From VAZQ01 sp963744275 (GTDB lineage Bacteria > Pseudomonadota > Alphaproteobacteria > Rhizobiales > Xanthobacteraceae): 64,000 nt of DNA. A program made the translations under genes and the position numbers. Location of the stretch: NCBI GenBank assembly GCA_963744275.1, contig CAVUSX010000015.1:186001-250000 (forward strand). Direction: 5' to 3'. Of the stretch, positions 44,795 to 53,734 are shown piece by piece. A model generated the notes under the pieces. The model was not told where the DNA came from, ran no database searches, and worked only from the letters and a program-made list of their open reading frames with translations. Each line of letters starts with the position of its first letter. The first letter of the stretch is position 1.

Positions 44795-46198
44795 GTGACC
44801 AGCCTCGCGCGCATAATAGCGCGTGCCGTAAGGCTTGGGCGAGAACTCCGGATGATAGCTGCAGCGGCCCTCGAAGCTGCCGCGCCAGCGCTCGCAGGCC
44901 GTGGCAATCGTCTGCGGCGTCGGCTTGACGCCCTTGTCGATCCACTGCATCAGCGCTTCCAGCGCCGCGGCGAGCTCCGGCGCGCTCTGTCCGGTATGCT
45001 CGCTCTCGTCCGTGAAGGCCTGCACCAGCCGCTCTCCACTGCCGGCACGATCGACCGCGTCGCGATAGGCCGACTGGACCTCGACCACCACCTGCGGATC
45101 GTTGATCGAATGGATCGACACCACCGGCACCGGCAGCGAGCCGGTCGGCTCGCCGTCGGCGGCGAGCGCGGCGACCGCCGCCGGATCGGAGGAGAAGCGT
45201 GGGACGTTGCGGTTCAATTGCGCATCGTCGCCCGATCCGCTGTAGCGCACGTCCATGTTGGAGAACGCGCTGCGGCCCTGCGTGATGCGCTGCGCAATAT
45301 CCCGGAACACAAACGTCGCGGCCTGCATGTGGCGAACCAGCATGCGTTCCGGAAACCGCATGACGCCGAGGATATTGGCGAGATTCTGCTTCTGGGTTTC
45401 GCTGCGCTCCGCCGCCGCATGGGCAACACCGGTGCAGGCGTCGACGGCTGCCTGCAGATCCTTCAGCGTCATCTTGGACTGGGCCGGAAGGCCGCTCCAG
45501 AGCGGGTATTGCGGCTCGTCCGCAGCAGGCAGGTTCTTGCAGTAATATTGGTAGACCGCGCGCAGATCGGCGCGGAATTGATGACCCACCGGCGCCCCCA
45601 CCACAAACCCGCTGTTGAAGAAGGCCCCGTCGTAGCTCGGGCTGCCGTCCGCATTCTTCGCATGCGCCTCGATCAGCTTGGCACCCACCAGGCCCCCATA
45701 GGACGCGCCGTGATAGATCGTGCGGGCGGGCTTGGCGATGCGCTCGATGAAGAGTTTGCGCGCCTCCTCGGAATCCTCCGCCGCCATCTGCACCCCGTAG
45801 CCTTCGCGCCGGTAGCTCGAGGCGATCCAGGCATAGCCGCTCTTGACCGCGAAGGAATATTTGGCGAGGTCGCCCTGGCTGGTGGTCGCGGTCGGAGGGA
45901 TCACCGCGGGGCCGCCATGGCCGAAGACGATCAGGTTTCCATTCCACTGATTCGGCATGGCGGCCAGCACATAGGCGCCGCTGCCGAGCCGCTCGGAATA
46001 GCAGGTCGCGATCGCGGCCACCGCCGGCGGGCAGGCCGTGACCGCCGGCAGCGCGGCTTTCGGCGCTTCCGCTGCTCCTTGCGCATCGGCCGCCAGCGGA
46101 CCCATCGCCAAGGTGAAGAGACAAACGCCCACTGAGCGCAAGAGCTGCATTCTGCGGCGAAGGCTGCTTTGCACGCTGTGTCGCCCGATGTTCGGCAT
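44792..46198 (-). CDS. Exported alpha/beta hydrolase (esterase/tannase-like)
   Basis: About 468 residues from the ATG at 46198 (AGGGAG upstream), or from an internal Met at 46150. The signal peptide is 'LLRSVGVCLFTLAMGPLAADAQ'. The oxyanion region 'NLIVFGHGGPAVIP' and the nucleophile elbow 'IYHGASYGGLVGAKLIEAHA' (GxSxGG) are clear; likely acid and His lie in 'VSIHSINDPQVVVE' and 'AFTDESEHTGQSAPEL'. The protein should act in the periplasm or outside. The substrate is unknown. It sits after the bicupin gene in a run of organic-compound genes. Confidence 0.82.
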   Translation of the reverse strand: MPNIGRHSVQSSLRRRMQLLRSVGVCLFTLAMGPLAADAQGAAEAPKAALPAVTACPPAVAAIATCYSERLGSGAYVLAAMPNQWNGNLIVFGHGGPAVIPPTATTSQGDLAKYSFAVKSGYAWIASSYRREGYGVQMAAEDSEEARKLFIERIAKPARTIYHGASYGGLVGAKLIEAHAKNADGSPSYDGAFFNSGFVVGAPVGHQFRADLRAVYQYYCKNLPAADEPQYPLWSGLPAQSKMTLKDLQAAVDACTGVAHAAAERSETQKQNLANILGVMRFPERMLVRHMQAATFVFRDIAQRITQGRSAFSNMDVRYSGSGDDAQLNRNVPRFSSDPAAVAALAADGEPTGSLPVPVVSIHSINDPQVVVEVQSAYRDAVDRAGSGERLVQAFTDESEHTGQSAPELAAALEALMQWIDKGVKPTPQTIATACERWRGSFEGRCSYHPEFSPKPYGTRYYAREAGH

Positions 46199-46246
46199 GC
46201 GCTTTCTCCCTTTTCGATCAGGCTTGGCCCGGCCTGCGATCATGCG

Positions 46247-47479
46247 CTACATGACGTCGCCCATGACCTCCTCGCCCTCGCCGGGCGGACGCTCGTAGAA
46301 TTCCGGATTCATCCGGCTGGCTACGCCTTCGCGCGCCAGCGTCTCGGCGAACTCCTGGCGGATCGCCGGATCCTCCTGGTGGTAGGGAATGGCGCTGCCG
46401 CCCTTGCTGAGATCGATGGCGCCGAAATCCATGAGCTGCTCGCCCGGCCGCCCGGGCTTGCGGGAGCGCTGATTGTTGGGACCGTGCCAGGCGGAGATGC
46501 GCAGCCCCTCCTTGGAAGTCCCGAAATGCTGATGGAACCAGTCGCCGCTCATGGGCGCGGCCGAGACCATGCCGACCGGCTCGTAGTCCTGGCGCAGGAT
46601 CTTGTCGGCCTTGCCGTTCTTCCAGGGCGTGGTGCCGAGCGATTCCGGCCACGTATAGGTGTAGCCCTTGCCCTTGACGCAGATGAGCACCGCCGCCGAG
46701 GCATGCTTGTGCGCCTTCGAATAGCGTCCGGTCTCGTGCTGGCCGATCCAGAGATAGAACCGGTTGCCGGCCATCGACGGCTCGACGCGCCGGTAGCCCG
46801 GCGAGCGGCGGTTGTCGAGCGGCAGCTCGGTATTGACGATGTCGGGAATGAGATTGGTGCGGCGCATGGCGAGGCCGCGCATGGGGTCGGGCTCGACATC
46901 GTCGCTCGGCTTGAAGAAATCGTCCGCGCCGGAAAATCGCTCGGTGAAATTGTGCGGGCAATCGAAGATGAAGCCCGGATTGTCGATCAGGTTCATCACA
47001 TTGGGCGCGGTGGTCCCGCACAGCATCAGAGCCGGCGCGCTGCCCGCATTGATGAAGCGGTGAAACGCATTGAGCGGGATGGTGAACAGCGAGCCCTTCT
47101 GCCATTCGAACACATGCCGCTTGCTCTGGCCCTCCTGCCAGACCTCGGTGGAGCCGCGGCCCTCGACCACCAGCACCACCTTCTCGTAGAGATGGCGCTC
47201 CACATTCAGGGCGCCTGCCCCCGGGATCTCGACCACATAGGAGCCCCACAGGCCTTCGGTGCCGTAGAGCTGGATATAGCTGCCGCGTCCTCCCAGCCGC
47301 TTCCAGGGCGTCATCGGCAAATCCTGCACCCGGCGCACCCCGATGCCGCGGTAGACCGGCACCCCCTCGGCCTCCATGAAGACGTCATAGGGCAGCGGCT
47401 TGCGCTTGAAGGTGCCGAATCCGGCATTCTCGCCGGCCTTGGGCTCGTGCCAATGGGACTGATCGGTGGTGTCGTGCAT
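46247..47479 (-). CDS. Bicupin-domain protein
   Basis: 410 residues. The first cupin region is 'SYVVEIPGAGALNVERHLYE' with 'KVVLVVEGRGSTEVW' and 'GSLFTIPLNAFHRFINAGSA'. The second is 'GRYSKAHKHASAAVLICVKG' with a downstream 'DWFHQHFGTSKEGLRISAWH'. The metal-binding His are less regular in the first domain (ERH). GGAGGTCTCC precedes the ATG at 47479. It resembles ring-cleavage-associated cupins often found beside Bug-type binding proteins and amidohydrolases. No specific reaction can be named. Confidence 0.83.
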   Translation of the reverse strand: MHDTTDQSHWHEPKAGENAGFGTFKRKPLPYDVFMEAEGVPVYRGIGVRRVQDLPMTPWKRLGGRGSYIQLYGTEGLWGSYVVEIPGAGALNVERHLYEKVVLVVEGRGSTEVWQEGQSKRHVFEWQKGSLFTIPLNAFHRFINAGSAPALMLCGTTAPNVMNLIDNPGFIFDCPHNFTERFSGADDFFKPSDDVEPDPMRGLAMRRTNLIPDIVNTELPLDNRRSPGYRRVEPSMAGNRFYLWIGQHETGRYSKAHKHASAAVLICVKGKGYTYTWPESLGTTPWKNGKADKILRQDYEPVGMVSAAPMSGDWFHQHFGTSKEGLRISAWHGPNNQRSRKPGRPGEQLMDFGAIDLSKGGSAIPYHQEDPAIRQEFAETLAREGVASRMNPEFYERPPGEGEEVMGDVM

Positions 47480-47615
47480 GGGAGACCTCCTGGGGGCGGC
47501 GTTTCGGGTAGCGTGCCCGGGCTCGCTTATCCGCCGCCTGCGTTGGTAAGCCGTTTCTTCATGTAATCAAGGGCGACGTGCGCGCAGATTTGCGCGGATG
47601 CCTCCCGGCCGGCCC

Positions 47616-48671
47616 TCAGCCGTTCTTGCCGTCGGAGAGGAGCTTCCTCATGTAGTCGAGCAGCTCGGGCGGCGCGCCGGCGATGCCCTCGATCGCATGC
47701 AGCACCTCCTCGCCGCCGATCGGGCTCACGTCCACCTTGAGCTTGCCGGCTTGATCCAGATATTCCGCGTCATGGTGCACCGCCAGGAACGCGGCTTCCA
47801 GCGCCTTGGCGCGATCCGCCGGCAGGCCGGGCGGCGCCGCGAACGGACGCGACAGCCGATAGGGCAGCTCGGCGAGCTCGATCAGGGCGCGCGAGCGCGC
47901 ATCGGGGGCGAGCTCGCGCGCGGTCGGCACGTCGGGAAACTGCTGATGCCGCGTCACGCGGGCGAACTGGAGCAGGACCTGCATGCCGCTGTCCGGCTTG
48001 AGCCATTCGGGATGCGAGGAGGCCACCGCCGACAGGCCGACGAAACGGCCGTCCGTCTCCTTGCGGTCGGCCGCCAGAAACAGCGCGTTGCTGTCCGGAT
48101 AGCCCACGATGAGCCGGATATTGAGCGCGAGCGCGTCGCGCAGCACGGTCGAGATGTCGTTGCCGGTCGCGCCCTCCGCGGTGCCGCCGAGCACGAGCGC
48201 AGGACCGCCGGGCTTGCGCGCATCCGCGATCGATTTCACCGCCGCATCCTTGCGGGTGAACAGCAGATAGGCGTCGTTGCCGTAGCTCGACGAGGAGCCG
48301 AGCCAGGTGAGCTTGCGCGGATCGAACCGCACATTGGGATTGTTGCCGATGATCCCCAGGAGCGGCATGTCGCGCGCGAAGGTGGCGATGACGGTGCCGT
48401 CCTTGGGCGCGGTGTTGTAGAGATAATTGACCGAGCGCAGGCTGCCGGCCCCCGGCATGCTCTGAACCACGACGGTCGGATTGCCCGGGATGTACTTGCC
48501 GAGGTGGGAGGCGACCAGCCGCCCATAGACGTCGTAGCCACCGCCCGACCCGTACCCGACCACCAGGGTGACCACCTTGCCCTTGTAGAAATCCGCCACC
48601 GCATCGGCGCGCGCCGGCGCCCCCGCCAGCACCAGGAGGACCGCGGCCGCCACCATCCTGCGCACACCCAT
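47616..48671 (-). CDS. Bug/TctC-family tricarboxylate-type substrate-binding protein
   Basis: 351 residues from the ATG at 48671 (GGAGG upstream). The signal peptide is 'MVAAAVLLVLAGAPARADA'. The mature part has 'FYKGKVVTLVVGYGSGGGYD', 'KYIPGNPTVVVQSMPGAGSL' and the late 'PPGLPADRAKALEAAFLAVH', all typical of Bug proteins that bind organic acids with two water-mediated contacts. No TctAB membrane genes are adjacent, as is common for orphan Bug proteins. Its long upstream open frame is non-coding. Confidence 0.87.
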   Translation of the reverse strand: MGVRRMVAAAVLLVLAGAPARADAVADFYKGKVVTLVVGYGSGGGYDVYGRLVASHLGKYIPGNPTVVVQSMPGAGSLRSVNYLYNTAPKDGTVIATFARDMPLLGIIGNNPNVRFDPRKLTWLGSSSSYGNDAYLLFTRKDAAVKSIADARKPGGPALVLGGTAEGATGNDISTVLRDALALNIRLIVGYPDSNALFLAADRKETDGRFVGLSAVASSHPEWLKPDSGMQVLLQFARVTRHQQFPDVPTARELAPDARSRALIELAELPYRLSRPFAAPPGLPADRAKALEAAFLAVHHDAEYLDQAGKLKVDVSPIGGEEVLHAIEGIAGAPPELLDYMRKLLSDGKNG

Positions 48672-48844
48672 CTTCGCCTCCGCATTCGCCTGCGCACCAC
48701 CGGCCGTGCCGGGCCGCAGCCGTCCCGCATCCGATCGGCGCCCGATTGTCCTCCAAGGCCGCCGCTTTGTACACTTCCCGGATAATGCGGGCGGTTTCCG
48801 TCGGCTGGAAGCAGCAGCCCCGCGACTTTCTGCGTTCCGGCGCC

Positions 48845-48896
48845 GTCGCATTTTCGCGCCCGAACCGAATTCCACTCTTCGCGAAAAATGCTCTAG
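48845..48896. repeat. Dispersed repeat GTCGCATTTTCGCG...AAAAATGCTCTAG
   Basis: The third member of the GCATTTTC family, with GTCGCATTTTCGCG on the left and GCGAAAAATGCTCTAG on the right, lying 38 bases ahead of the NHL-protein start. Confidence 0.65.
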
Positions 48897-48933
48897 GGTG
48901 GGGCATCGAAGACAAAACACTAGGGAGGATCCC

Positions 48934-50040
48934 ATGAAACCATGGCTCGTCGGAGCCCTCATGCTGTTGAGCCCATCCGCGTTCGCGCAACAGCAGCCGC
49001 CCGAGATCCCGTTCGACTCGGTCCCCAACCTGCTCAAGCTTCCGCCCGACATGAATCTCGGCGAGGCTTCGGGCGTGGCGCTCAACTCCAAGGGCCACAT
49101 CTTCGTCTACAACCGCGGCGGCAGCAGCCAGGGCCCGGCCTTCGCCAACACCGCCTCGCAACTCCTCGAATTCGACCGTGACGGCAATTACCTGCGCGAG
49201 ATCGGCAAGAATCTCTATGCCTGGTCGTTCGCCCATACGGTTCGCGTCGACAAGGACGACAATATCTGGGCCACCGACAAGGGCTCGGACATGATCATCA
49301 AGTTCAATCCCGAAGGCCGCGTGCAGATGGTGATCGGCCGCAAGCAGGAGGCCTCGGAGAAGACCGAGCCGCATGAGCGCGTCAATCCGCCCAAGCCCCA
49401 TGAGGACGGCCGCTTCCGCCAGCCGACCGACGTGACCTGGGATTCGGACGGCAACATCTACATCAGCGACGGCTACATCAATGCGCGCGTCGCCAAGCTC
49501 AGCAAGGACGGCGATTGGCTCAAGTCCTGGGGCAAGCACGGCAATGGTCCGGGCGAGTTCAACCTGCTCCACACCATCGCGGCCGACGCCCAGAACAACA
49601 TCTATGTGGGCGATCGCAACAACCGGCGCATCCAGGTGTTCGACACCGACGGCAACTTCAAGCGCGAGATCAGGATCGACGTGCCGCCGCCGCCCGACGC
49701 GCACCCCGCGATCGGCAACATGCCCAACCTGACCGACTACCTCAAGACCGGCGGCACCATGACGCCGGGCGCACCGTGGGCGATCTGCATCACGCCGCCG
49801 CCCAACCAGGTGCTCTACAGCGCCGACGCTTTCCCGGGCCGCATCTACAAGCTCAGCCTCGACGGCAAGGTGCTGGGCGTGCTCGGCAAGGCCGGCAAGC
49901 AGCCCAAGCAATTCGGATGGATCCACGAAATGGCCTGCCCGTCCGAGAACGTGCTCTACGTGGCCGAGATCTTGAATTGGCGCGTTCAGAAGCTGCTGCT
50001 CCATCCGGACCAGCAGCATGCGGCCGTCGAAGCCCACTGA
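48934..50040 (+). CDS. Exported NHL-repeat beta-propeller protein (PAL-like)
   Basis: 368 residues from the ATG at 48934 (GGGAGG upstream), with signal peptide 'WLVGALMLLSPSAFAQQ'. Repeated NHL blades are visible: 'GVALNSKGHIFVYNRGGSS', 'HTVRVDKDDNIWATDKGSDM', 'PTDVTWDSDGNIYISDGYIN' and 'HTIAADAQNNIYVGDRNNRR'. The family includes peptidyl-alpha-hydroxyglycine amidating lyase-like proteins; in bacteria it is often annotated so without proof of lyase activity. It should be periplasmic and binding or catalytic in an unknown pathway. Confidence 0.85.
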   Translation: MKPWLVGALMLLSPSAFAQQQPPEIPFDSVPNLLKLPPDMNLGEASGVALNSKGHIFVYNRGGSSQGPAFANTASQLLEFDRDGNYLREIGKNLYAWSFAHTVRVDKDDNIWATDKGSDMIIKFNPEGRVQMVIGRKQEASEKTEPHERVNPPKPHEDGRFRQPTDVTWDSDGNIYISDGYINARVAKLSKDGDWLKSWGKHGNGPGEFNLLHTIAADAQNNIYVGDRNNRRIQVFDTDGNFKREIRIDVPPPPDAHPAIGNMPNLTDYLKTGGTMTPGAPWAICITPPPNQVLYSADAFPGRIYKLSLDGKVLGVLGKAGKQPKQFGWIHEMACPSENVLYVAEILNWRVQKLLLHPDQQHAAVEAH

Positions 50041-50048
50041 GCGGCTTT

Positions 50049-50080
50049 GGACGCCCGCGGTCGCCGGGCCGCGGGCGTCC
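50049..50080 (+). terminator. GC-rich hairpin terminator after the NHL-protein gene
   Basis: GGACGCCCGCGG and CCGCGGGCGTCC form a perfect 12-bp stem around TCGCCGGG, nine bases past the stop, followed by CTTCATTTCC. Confidence 0.6.
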
Positions 50081-50132
50081 CTTCATTTCCAATCCGCGGG
50101 CGCCCGCGAGGGGCGCCCCTACGCGGGTGGCA

Positions 50133-50681
50133 TCAGGTCGCCAGCGGCTCCAAATCAAGCTCGAGCGCCTGCAGCACGCGCGCGTTCATGTTGTAGGTGC
50201 CGATCAGCACCGTGAGCTCGACGATCTGGCGGGTGTCGAAATGACGCTTGACCTCGGCGAAGACCTCGTCCGGCACCACGATGTCCCGCGTCATCACATC
50301 CGCATAAGCGAGCGCCGCGCGCTCGCGGGCGCTGAAGAATTGGCTGCCCTGCCAATCGGCGAGCGCGTCGCATTCCGGCAGCGACAGCCCGTCGGCGAGC
50401 GCCAGAGCCGGCACGTGCTGGCGCAGCACATATTGGGCATGGGTCAGATGGCCCATGCGGATGATGATGATCTCGCGCAGCCGTCCGTCGAGCGCGGTCT
50501 TCCAGCGCACCGCGTTGGAATGGTTGAACCAGCTCTCGGCCAGCGCCGGGCTGTTGAGCAGCATGCGATAGATGTTGATCAGCCGGCCGCGGCGGCCGGC
50601 GCTGAATTTCGCGACGAGCTCGGCGAATTCGGGATGGTCGTTGGCGTCGATGAGGGGAATGCGAGCCATGTTCGTGTTCAT
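50133..50681 (-). CDS. Carboxymuconolactone decarboxylase family protein (no CxxC)
   Basis: 182 residues; the ATG at 50681 forms an ATGA overlap with the stop of the TctC-like gene. The CMD/AhpD-like core is 'REIIIIRMGHLTHAQYVLRQ' and 'HVPALALADGLSLPECDALA'. The redox CxxC of AhpD is absent ('THAQYVLRQH'), so a decarboxylase- or lactonase-like role is more likely than peroxidase. Translational coupling to a binding protein suggests that import and catabolism of the same ligand go together. Confidence 0.87.
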   Translation of the reverse strand: MNTNMARIPLIDANDHPEFAELVAKFSAGRRGRLINIYRMLLNSPALAESWFNHSNAVRWKTALDGRLREIIIIRMGHLTHAQYVLRQHVPALALADGLSLPECDALADWQGSQFFSARERAALAYADVMTRDIVVPDEVFAEVKRHFDTRQIVELTVLIGTYNMNARVLQALELDLEPLAT

Positions 50682-51676
50682 TCCATCTTGAAGTTGGTTG
50701 CTTTCATGATCGGGGTCCAGCGGGCGACCTCGTCGGCGACCAGGCGGGCGGCCTGTTGTGGACCCGACTCCGCGGTCGGCTCGAAGCCGGAGGCCACCAG
50801 GAGCTGGTCGAAGGCCGGGTCGGCCATCAGCTTGCGGGTCGCGCCCGCGAGCCGATCGATGATGGCGGGGGCGAGAGCGGCCGGCGCGAACAAGCCGTTG
50901 AAGTTGGCCGCCACCATGCCGGGCAGCCCGGCTTCCCGCGCGGTCGGGATGTCGGGCGCCGCGCGCAGCCGCGTTTCCGCCGCCACCGCCAGGATGCGCA
51001 CCTTGCCGGTGCGGTGAAAATCGAGCAGCGCGCCCCCGATATTGGGCGTCATCATCGGGATGTGGCCGCTGGCGAGGTCGGTCAGGCCGGGCGCGGAGCC
51101 CTTGTAGGGAATATGCACGATGTCGGGGGCGTTGATCAGCTGCTTGAACAGCTCGCCCGCGAGGTTGGTCAAGGTGCCGGCGCCGGCCGAGCCGTAGGAC
51201 AGCTTGCCGGGATTGGCCTTGGCGTAGGCGATCAGCTCCAGGAGGGTCCGGGCCGGCACGGATTCGTGCACCACGATGACGGTCGGAGAATTGCAGAGGA
51301 TATAGATCGAGGTGAAGTCCTTGAGCGGATCGTAGGGCGGCCGGCTCATCAAGAGCGGCAGCAGCACCTGCGTGCTGGTGTTGCCGAACAGGAACGTGTA
51401 GCCGTCCGGCTGCGCGCGCGCGACCTCGCTGGCGCCGAGCGCGCCGCCGCCGCTCGCCTTGTTCTCGATCACGACGGTGCCGAGGTCGGGCCCGATCTTC
51501 TGCGCCCACAACCGGCCCACCACGTCGGTCGCGCCGCCGGGCGCGAACGGAACGATGAGCCGGATCGGCCGGTCCGGATAGCGGCCTTGCGCGGCGGCCC
51601 GCCGCGTAGAGAACGTGGCCGCGGCCGACATCGGGAGCAAAGCCAATCCGGCCGCCAGCATGTCGCGTCGATTCAT
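50678..51676 (-). CDS. Bug/TctC-family tricarboxylate-type substrate-binding protein
   Basis: About 332 residues from the ATG at 51676 (GAGG upstream). A Tat-like signal peptide ('NRRDMLAAGLALLPMSAAAT') precedes 'YPDRPIRLIVPFAPGGATDV', the Bug hallmark. Further features are 'VVIENKASGGGALGASEVAR', 'LSYGSAGAGTLTNLAGELFK' and 'HIPYKGSAPGLTDLASGHIP'. The stop is coupled to the CMD-family gene. No membrane partner is present. Confidence 0.92.
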   Translation of the reverse strand: MNRRDMLAAGLALLPMSAAATFSTRRAAAQGRYPDRPIRLIVPFAPGGATDVVGRLWAQKIGPDLGTVVIENKASGGGALGASEVARAQPDGYTFLFGNTSTQVLLPLLMSRPPYDPLKDFTSIYILCNSPTVIVVHESVPARTLLELIAYAKANPGKLSYGSAGAGTLTNLAGELFKQLINAPDIVHIPYKGSAPGLTDLASGHIPMMTPNIGGALLDFHRTGKVRILAVAAETRLRAAPDIPTAREAGLPGMVAANFNGLFAPAALAPAIIDRLAGATRKLMADPAFDQLLVASGFEPTAESGPQQAARLVADEVARWTPIMKATNFKME

Positions 51677-51724
51677 CGCATGGTCCTCGTCCATCGTCCC
51701 CGTGCCGATCTTTGCTTCTCTCTA

Positions 51725-51784
51725 GTAGCCCGTATGTAGCGCAGCGCAATACGGGATGGGGCTCCCGGATTGCATCCGGGCTAC
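51725..51784. repeat. Short palindromic repeat (GTAGCCCG...CGGGCTAC)
   Basis: GTAGCCCGTATGTAGCGCAG on the left and GGATTGCATCCGGGCTAC on the right form an imperfect inverted repeat with an internal CGCAATACGGG. It is the same family as 9129-9200. Confidence 0.7.
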
Positions 51785-51789
51785 AGGCT

Positions 51790-52746
51790 CTACAACTTCA
51801 GCAGCTTCCTGGCATTCTCGTAATACACCTTGTTCTTCTCCACGTCCGACAGGCCGATCTTGTTGATCAGGTCGACGCCTTCCCGCTTGAGCACGAACAG
51901 CGGCGGCGAATCGGTGCCGAACACGAAATGATCGACCCCCACGGTGTCGATGGCGCAACGCGCCGCCGGCGGATGGTAGCAGGTCGATTCCAGATACATC
52001 ATCTTGAGGTAGTGGCTGGGCGGATGCTTGATCAGCATCGGCTCGTAGGAGCCGAGGAAATAGGCCTCGTCCTGCAGCCGGTAGGCGTAGTCCATGCGGC
52101 CGATCATCTCGCAGATGCCGCCGCCCAGATGGGTGCCGACCAGCTTGAGGGTCGGCAGCTTCTCGAAGATGCCGCGCACGATCAGCCGCGCCAGCGCCAG
52201 CGCATTGTCCATCGGGCGCCCGACGCTGGAGGCCAGCCGGTAATCGCGCATCCGCTCCTCGCCGAAGCCGACCGACGGCGGGTGGATCACCACCGGCACG
52301 TCGAGCTCGCAAGCCAGCTGAAAGAACGGCATGGCATCGTCATCGTCCGGATAGCTGCCCTTGAGGCTCGAGGTGATCCAGGCGCCCTTGAGCCCATCCT
52401 CCTTGATGGCGCGCTCGAACTCGCGCAGGAACGGATCGCCTCCGTACGGCACCGTCGAGGCCATGCCGACGATCGAGGGATGCTTGGCCTGCTGGGCGGC
52501 ATGGAAGCGATTTTGCCGCTGGCAACGCTCCAGTTGCTGCTGGCGATCCATGTCGCGCAGATTGTGCAGCGGATTGGAGATGACGGTGATGTCCACCCCG
52601 CCGATCTTGGCCGCCTCGAGCGCGTTCTCGATCGTGGTCGGGACGCTGCCGCCCTTGGGGGCACGGATGTTGCGGTGGAATCCGGTGCCGGTGAAAGCCG
52701 GCATGTCCTCCGGCGGCAGCACATGCACATGAAAATCGATGATCAT
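51790..52746 (-). CDS. Amidohydrolase family protein (ACMSD-like)
   Basis: 318 residues of the amidohydrolase_2 TIM barrel: 'MIIDFHVHVLPPEDMPA' (HxH metal site), 'DVPVVIHPPSVGFGEE', 'LKLVGTHLGGGICEMIGRMD' and 'DHFVFGTDSPPLFVLKREGV' with the catalytic Asp. Relatives decarboxylate aminocarboxymuconate semialdehyde, gamma-resorcylate and similar aromatics. It is upstream of the TctC/CMD pair in the same direction, separated by a palindromic repeat. The substrate is unknown. Confidence 0.88.
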   Translation of the reverse strand: MIIDFHVHVLPPEDMPAFTGTGFHRNIRAPKGGSVPTTIENALEAAKIGGVDITVISNPLHNLRDMDRQQQLERCQRQNRFHAAQQAKHPSIVGMASTVPYGGDPFLREFERAIKEDGLKGAWITSSLKGSYPDDDDAMPFFQLACELDVPVVIHPPSVGFGEERMRDYRLASSVGRPMDNALALARLIVRGIFEKLPTLKLVGTHLGGGICEMIGRMDYAYRLQDEAYFLGSYEPMLIKHPPSHYLKMMYLESTCYHPPAARCAIDTVGVDHFVFGTDSPPLFVLKREGVDLINKIGLSDVEKNKVYYENARKLLKL

Positions 52747-52879
52747 CGGCTTCTCCCTGGAGGCGCTCCCGGTGTCATGGCGGGGCTCGTTTCCGGCGAT
52801 CTCGATACGGATGGCGCCCTGCCTTCCCTATCGAGATCGCCGGGAGCACCCCGGCGACAGCATTAAGATCACGCCGGAG

Positions 52880-53707
52880 CTAGCTTCCGCTCGGCGTCCC
52901 GATCAACTCCGACAGATCGGCGGCGAGCGCGCGAAACGCCTGGTGCTCGTCACTGCCGTCCCATGCCGAGAAATTGATCGAATGGATTTGCGTAAAGCGC
53001 AGCGGCAGTACCGCGTTGTCGAGCCGAAGCGGAAACAGCTTGGTATTCTTCAGCGCGAAAGACGCTTCCGCCCGCACCCAATCGCTTTCCACGGAGGTTT
53101 GCGACCACGCCACGATGACTGCTTTCGCGCTGGTGAGCGCTTGTTCTATGATCTTGTCGTACTGCGCTCCGGACTTGATGTGCCGGTCCCACCAAACCGT
53201 CCAACCCCTCTGCTGCAGGACTTTGGCGAGCGCCTCGATCTTCGTGCGATCTTGCCGGGAGTAGCTGAGAAACAGATCCGTGCCGTTCGACTTCTTGACG
53301 ACGGGGCGCTCGCGCTTGTCGTCGTTCATCGCCTTGAGCCGCAGCAGCGCCTTGACCCGCGCCACAAGCACCTTGTGGTCGACGGGCTTGGTCAGATAGT
53401 CGTCGGCACCGGCTTCCAGGCCTTTGACCACGTCATTTGAATCGGCCTTTGCGGTAACCAGAACGATGGGAATGAACGGCAGGCCCGTATCGCCCTTGAG
53501 GCGCCGGCACACCTCTATACCGTTGACCTTCGGCATCATGATGTCGAGCAGAATAATATCCGGCCGAAGCCGTGACGCCATCTCCAAGGCTTCCTCGCCA
53601 TCTCCGGCGTGCAGCACCTCGTAGCCGTTGGCCGTGAGCCGCGCATCCAATATGTCGCGATTGGTCTCGTTGTCGTCGACCACCAGAATGCGTTCAGGCT
53701 GCTTCAT
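52880..53707 (-). CDS. Response regulator receiver fused to a TIR domain
   Basis: 275 residues. Residues 1-125 are a receiver: acidic D11 and D12 ('VVDDNETN'), phosphoacceptor D55 ('ILLDIMMPKVNG'), and K107 in 'DYLTKPVD'. A charged linker (126-141) leads to a TIR domain (142-270): 'GTDLFLSYSRQDRTKIEALA', 'GWTVWWDRHIKSGAQYDKII', 'AKAVIVAWSQTSVESDWVRA' and E214 at the position of the NADase glutamate. There is no DNA-binding domain. It is the last gene of the binding-protein/kinase operon, 27 bases after the DivK-like regulator. The TIR could hydrolyse NAD+ or act as an assembly module; neither is shown. Confidence 0.88.
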   Translation of the reverse strand: MKQPERILVVDDNETNRDILDARLTANGYEVLHAGDGEEALEMASRLRPDIILLDIMMPKVNGIEVCRRLKGDTGLPFIPIVLVTAKADSNDVVKGLEAGADDYLTKPVDHKVLVARVKALLRLKAMNDDKRERPVVKKSNGTDLFLSYSRQDRTKIEALAKVLQQRGWTVWWDRHIKSGAQYDKIIEQALTSAKAVIVAWSQTSVESDWVRAEASFALKNTKLFPLRLDNAVLPLRFTQIHSINFSAWDGSDEHQAFRALAADLSELIGTPSGS

Positions 53708-53734
53708 GACGCGCTCACGAATGGAAGACCAGCA

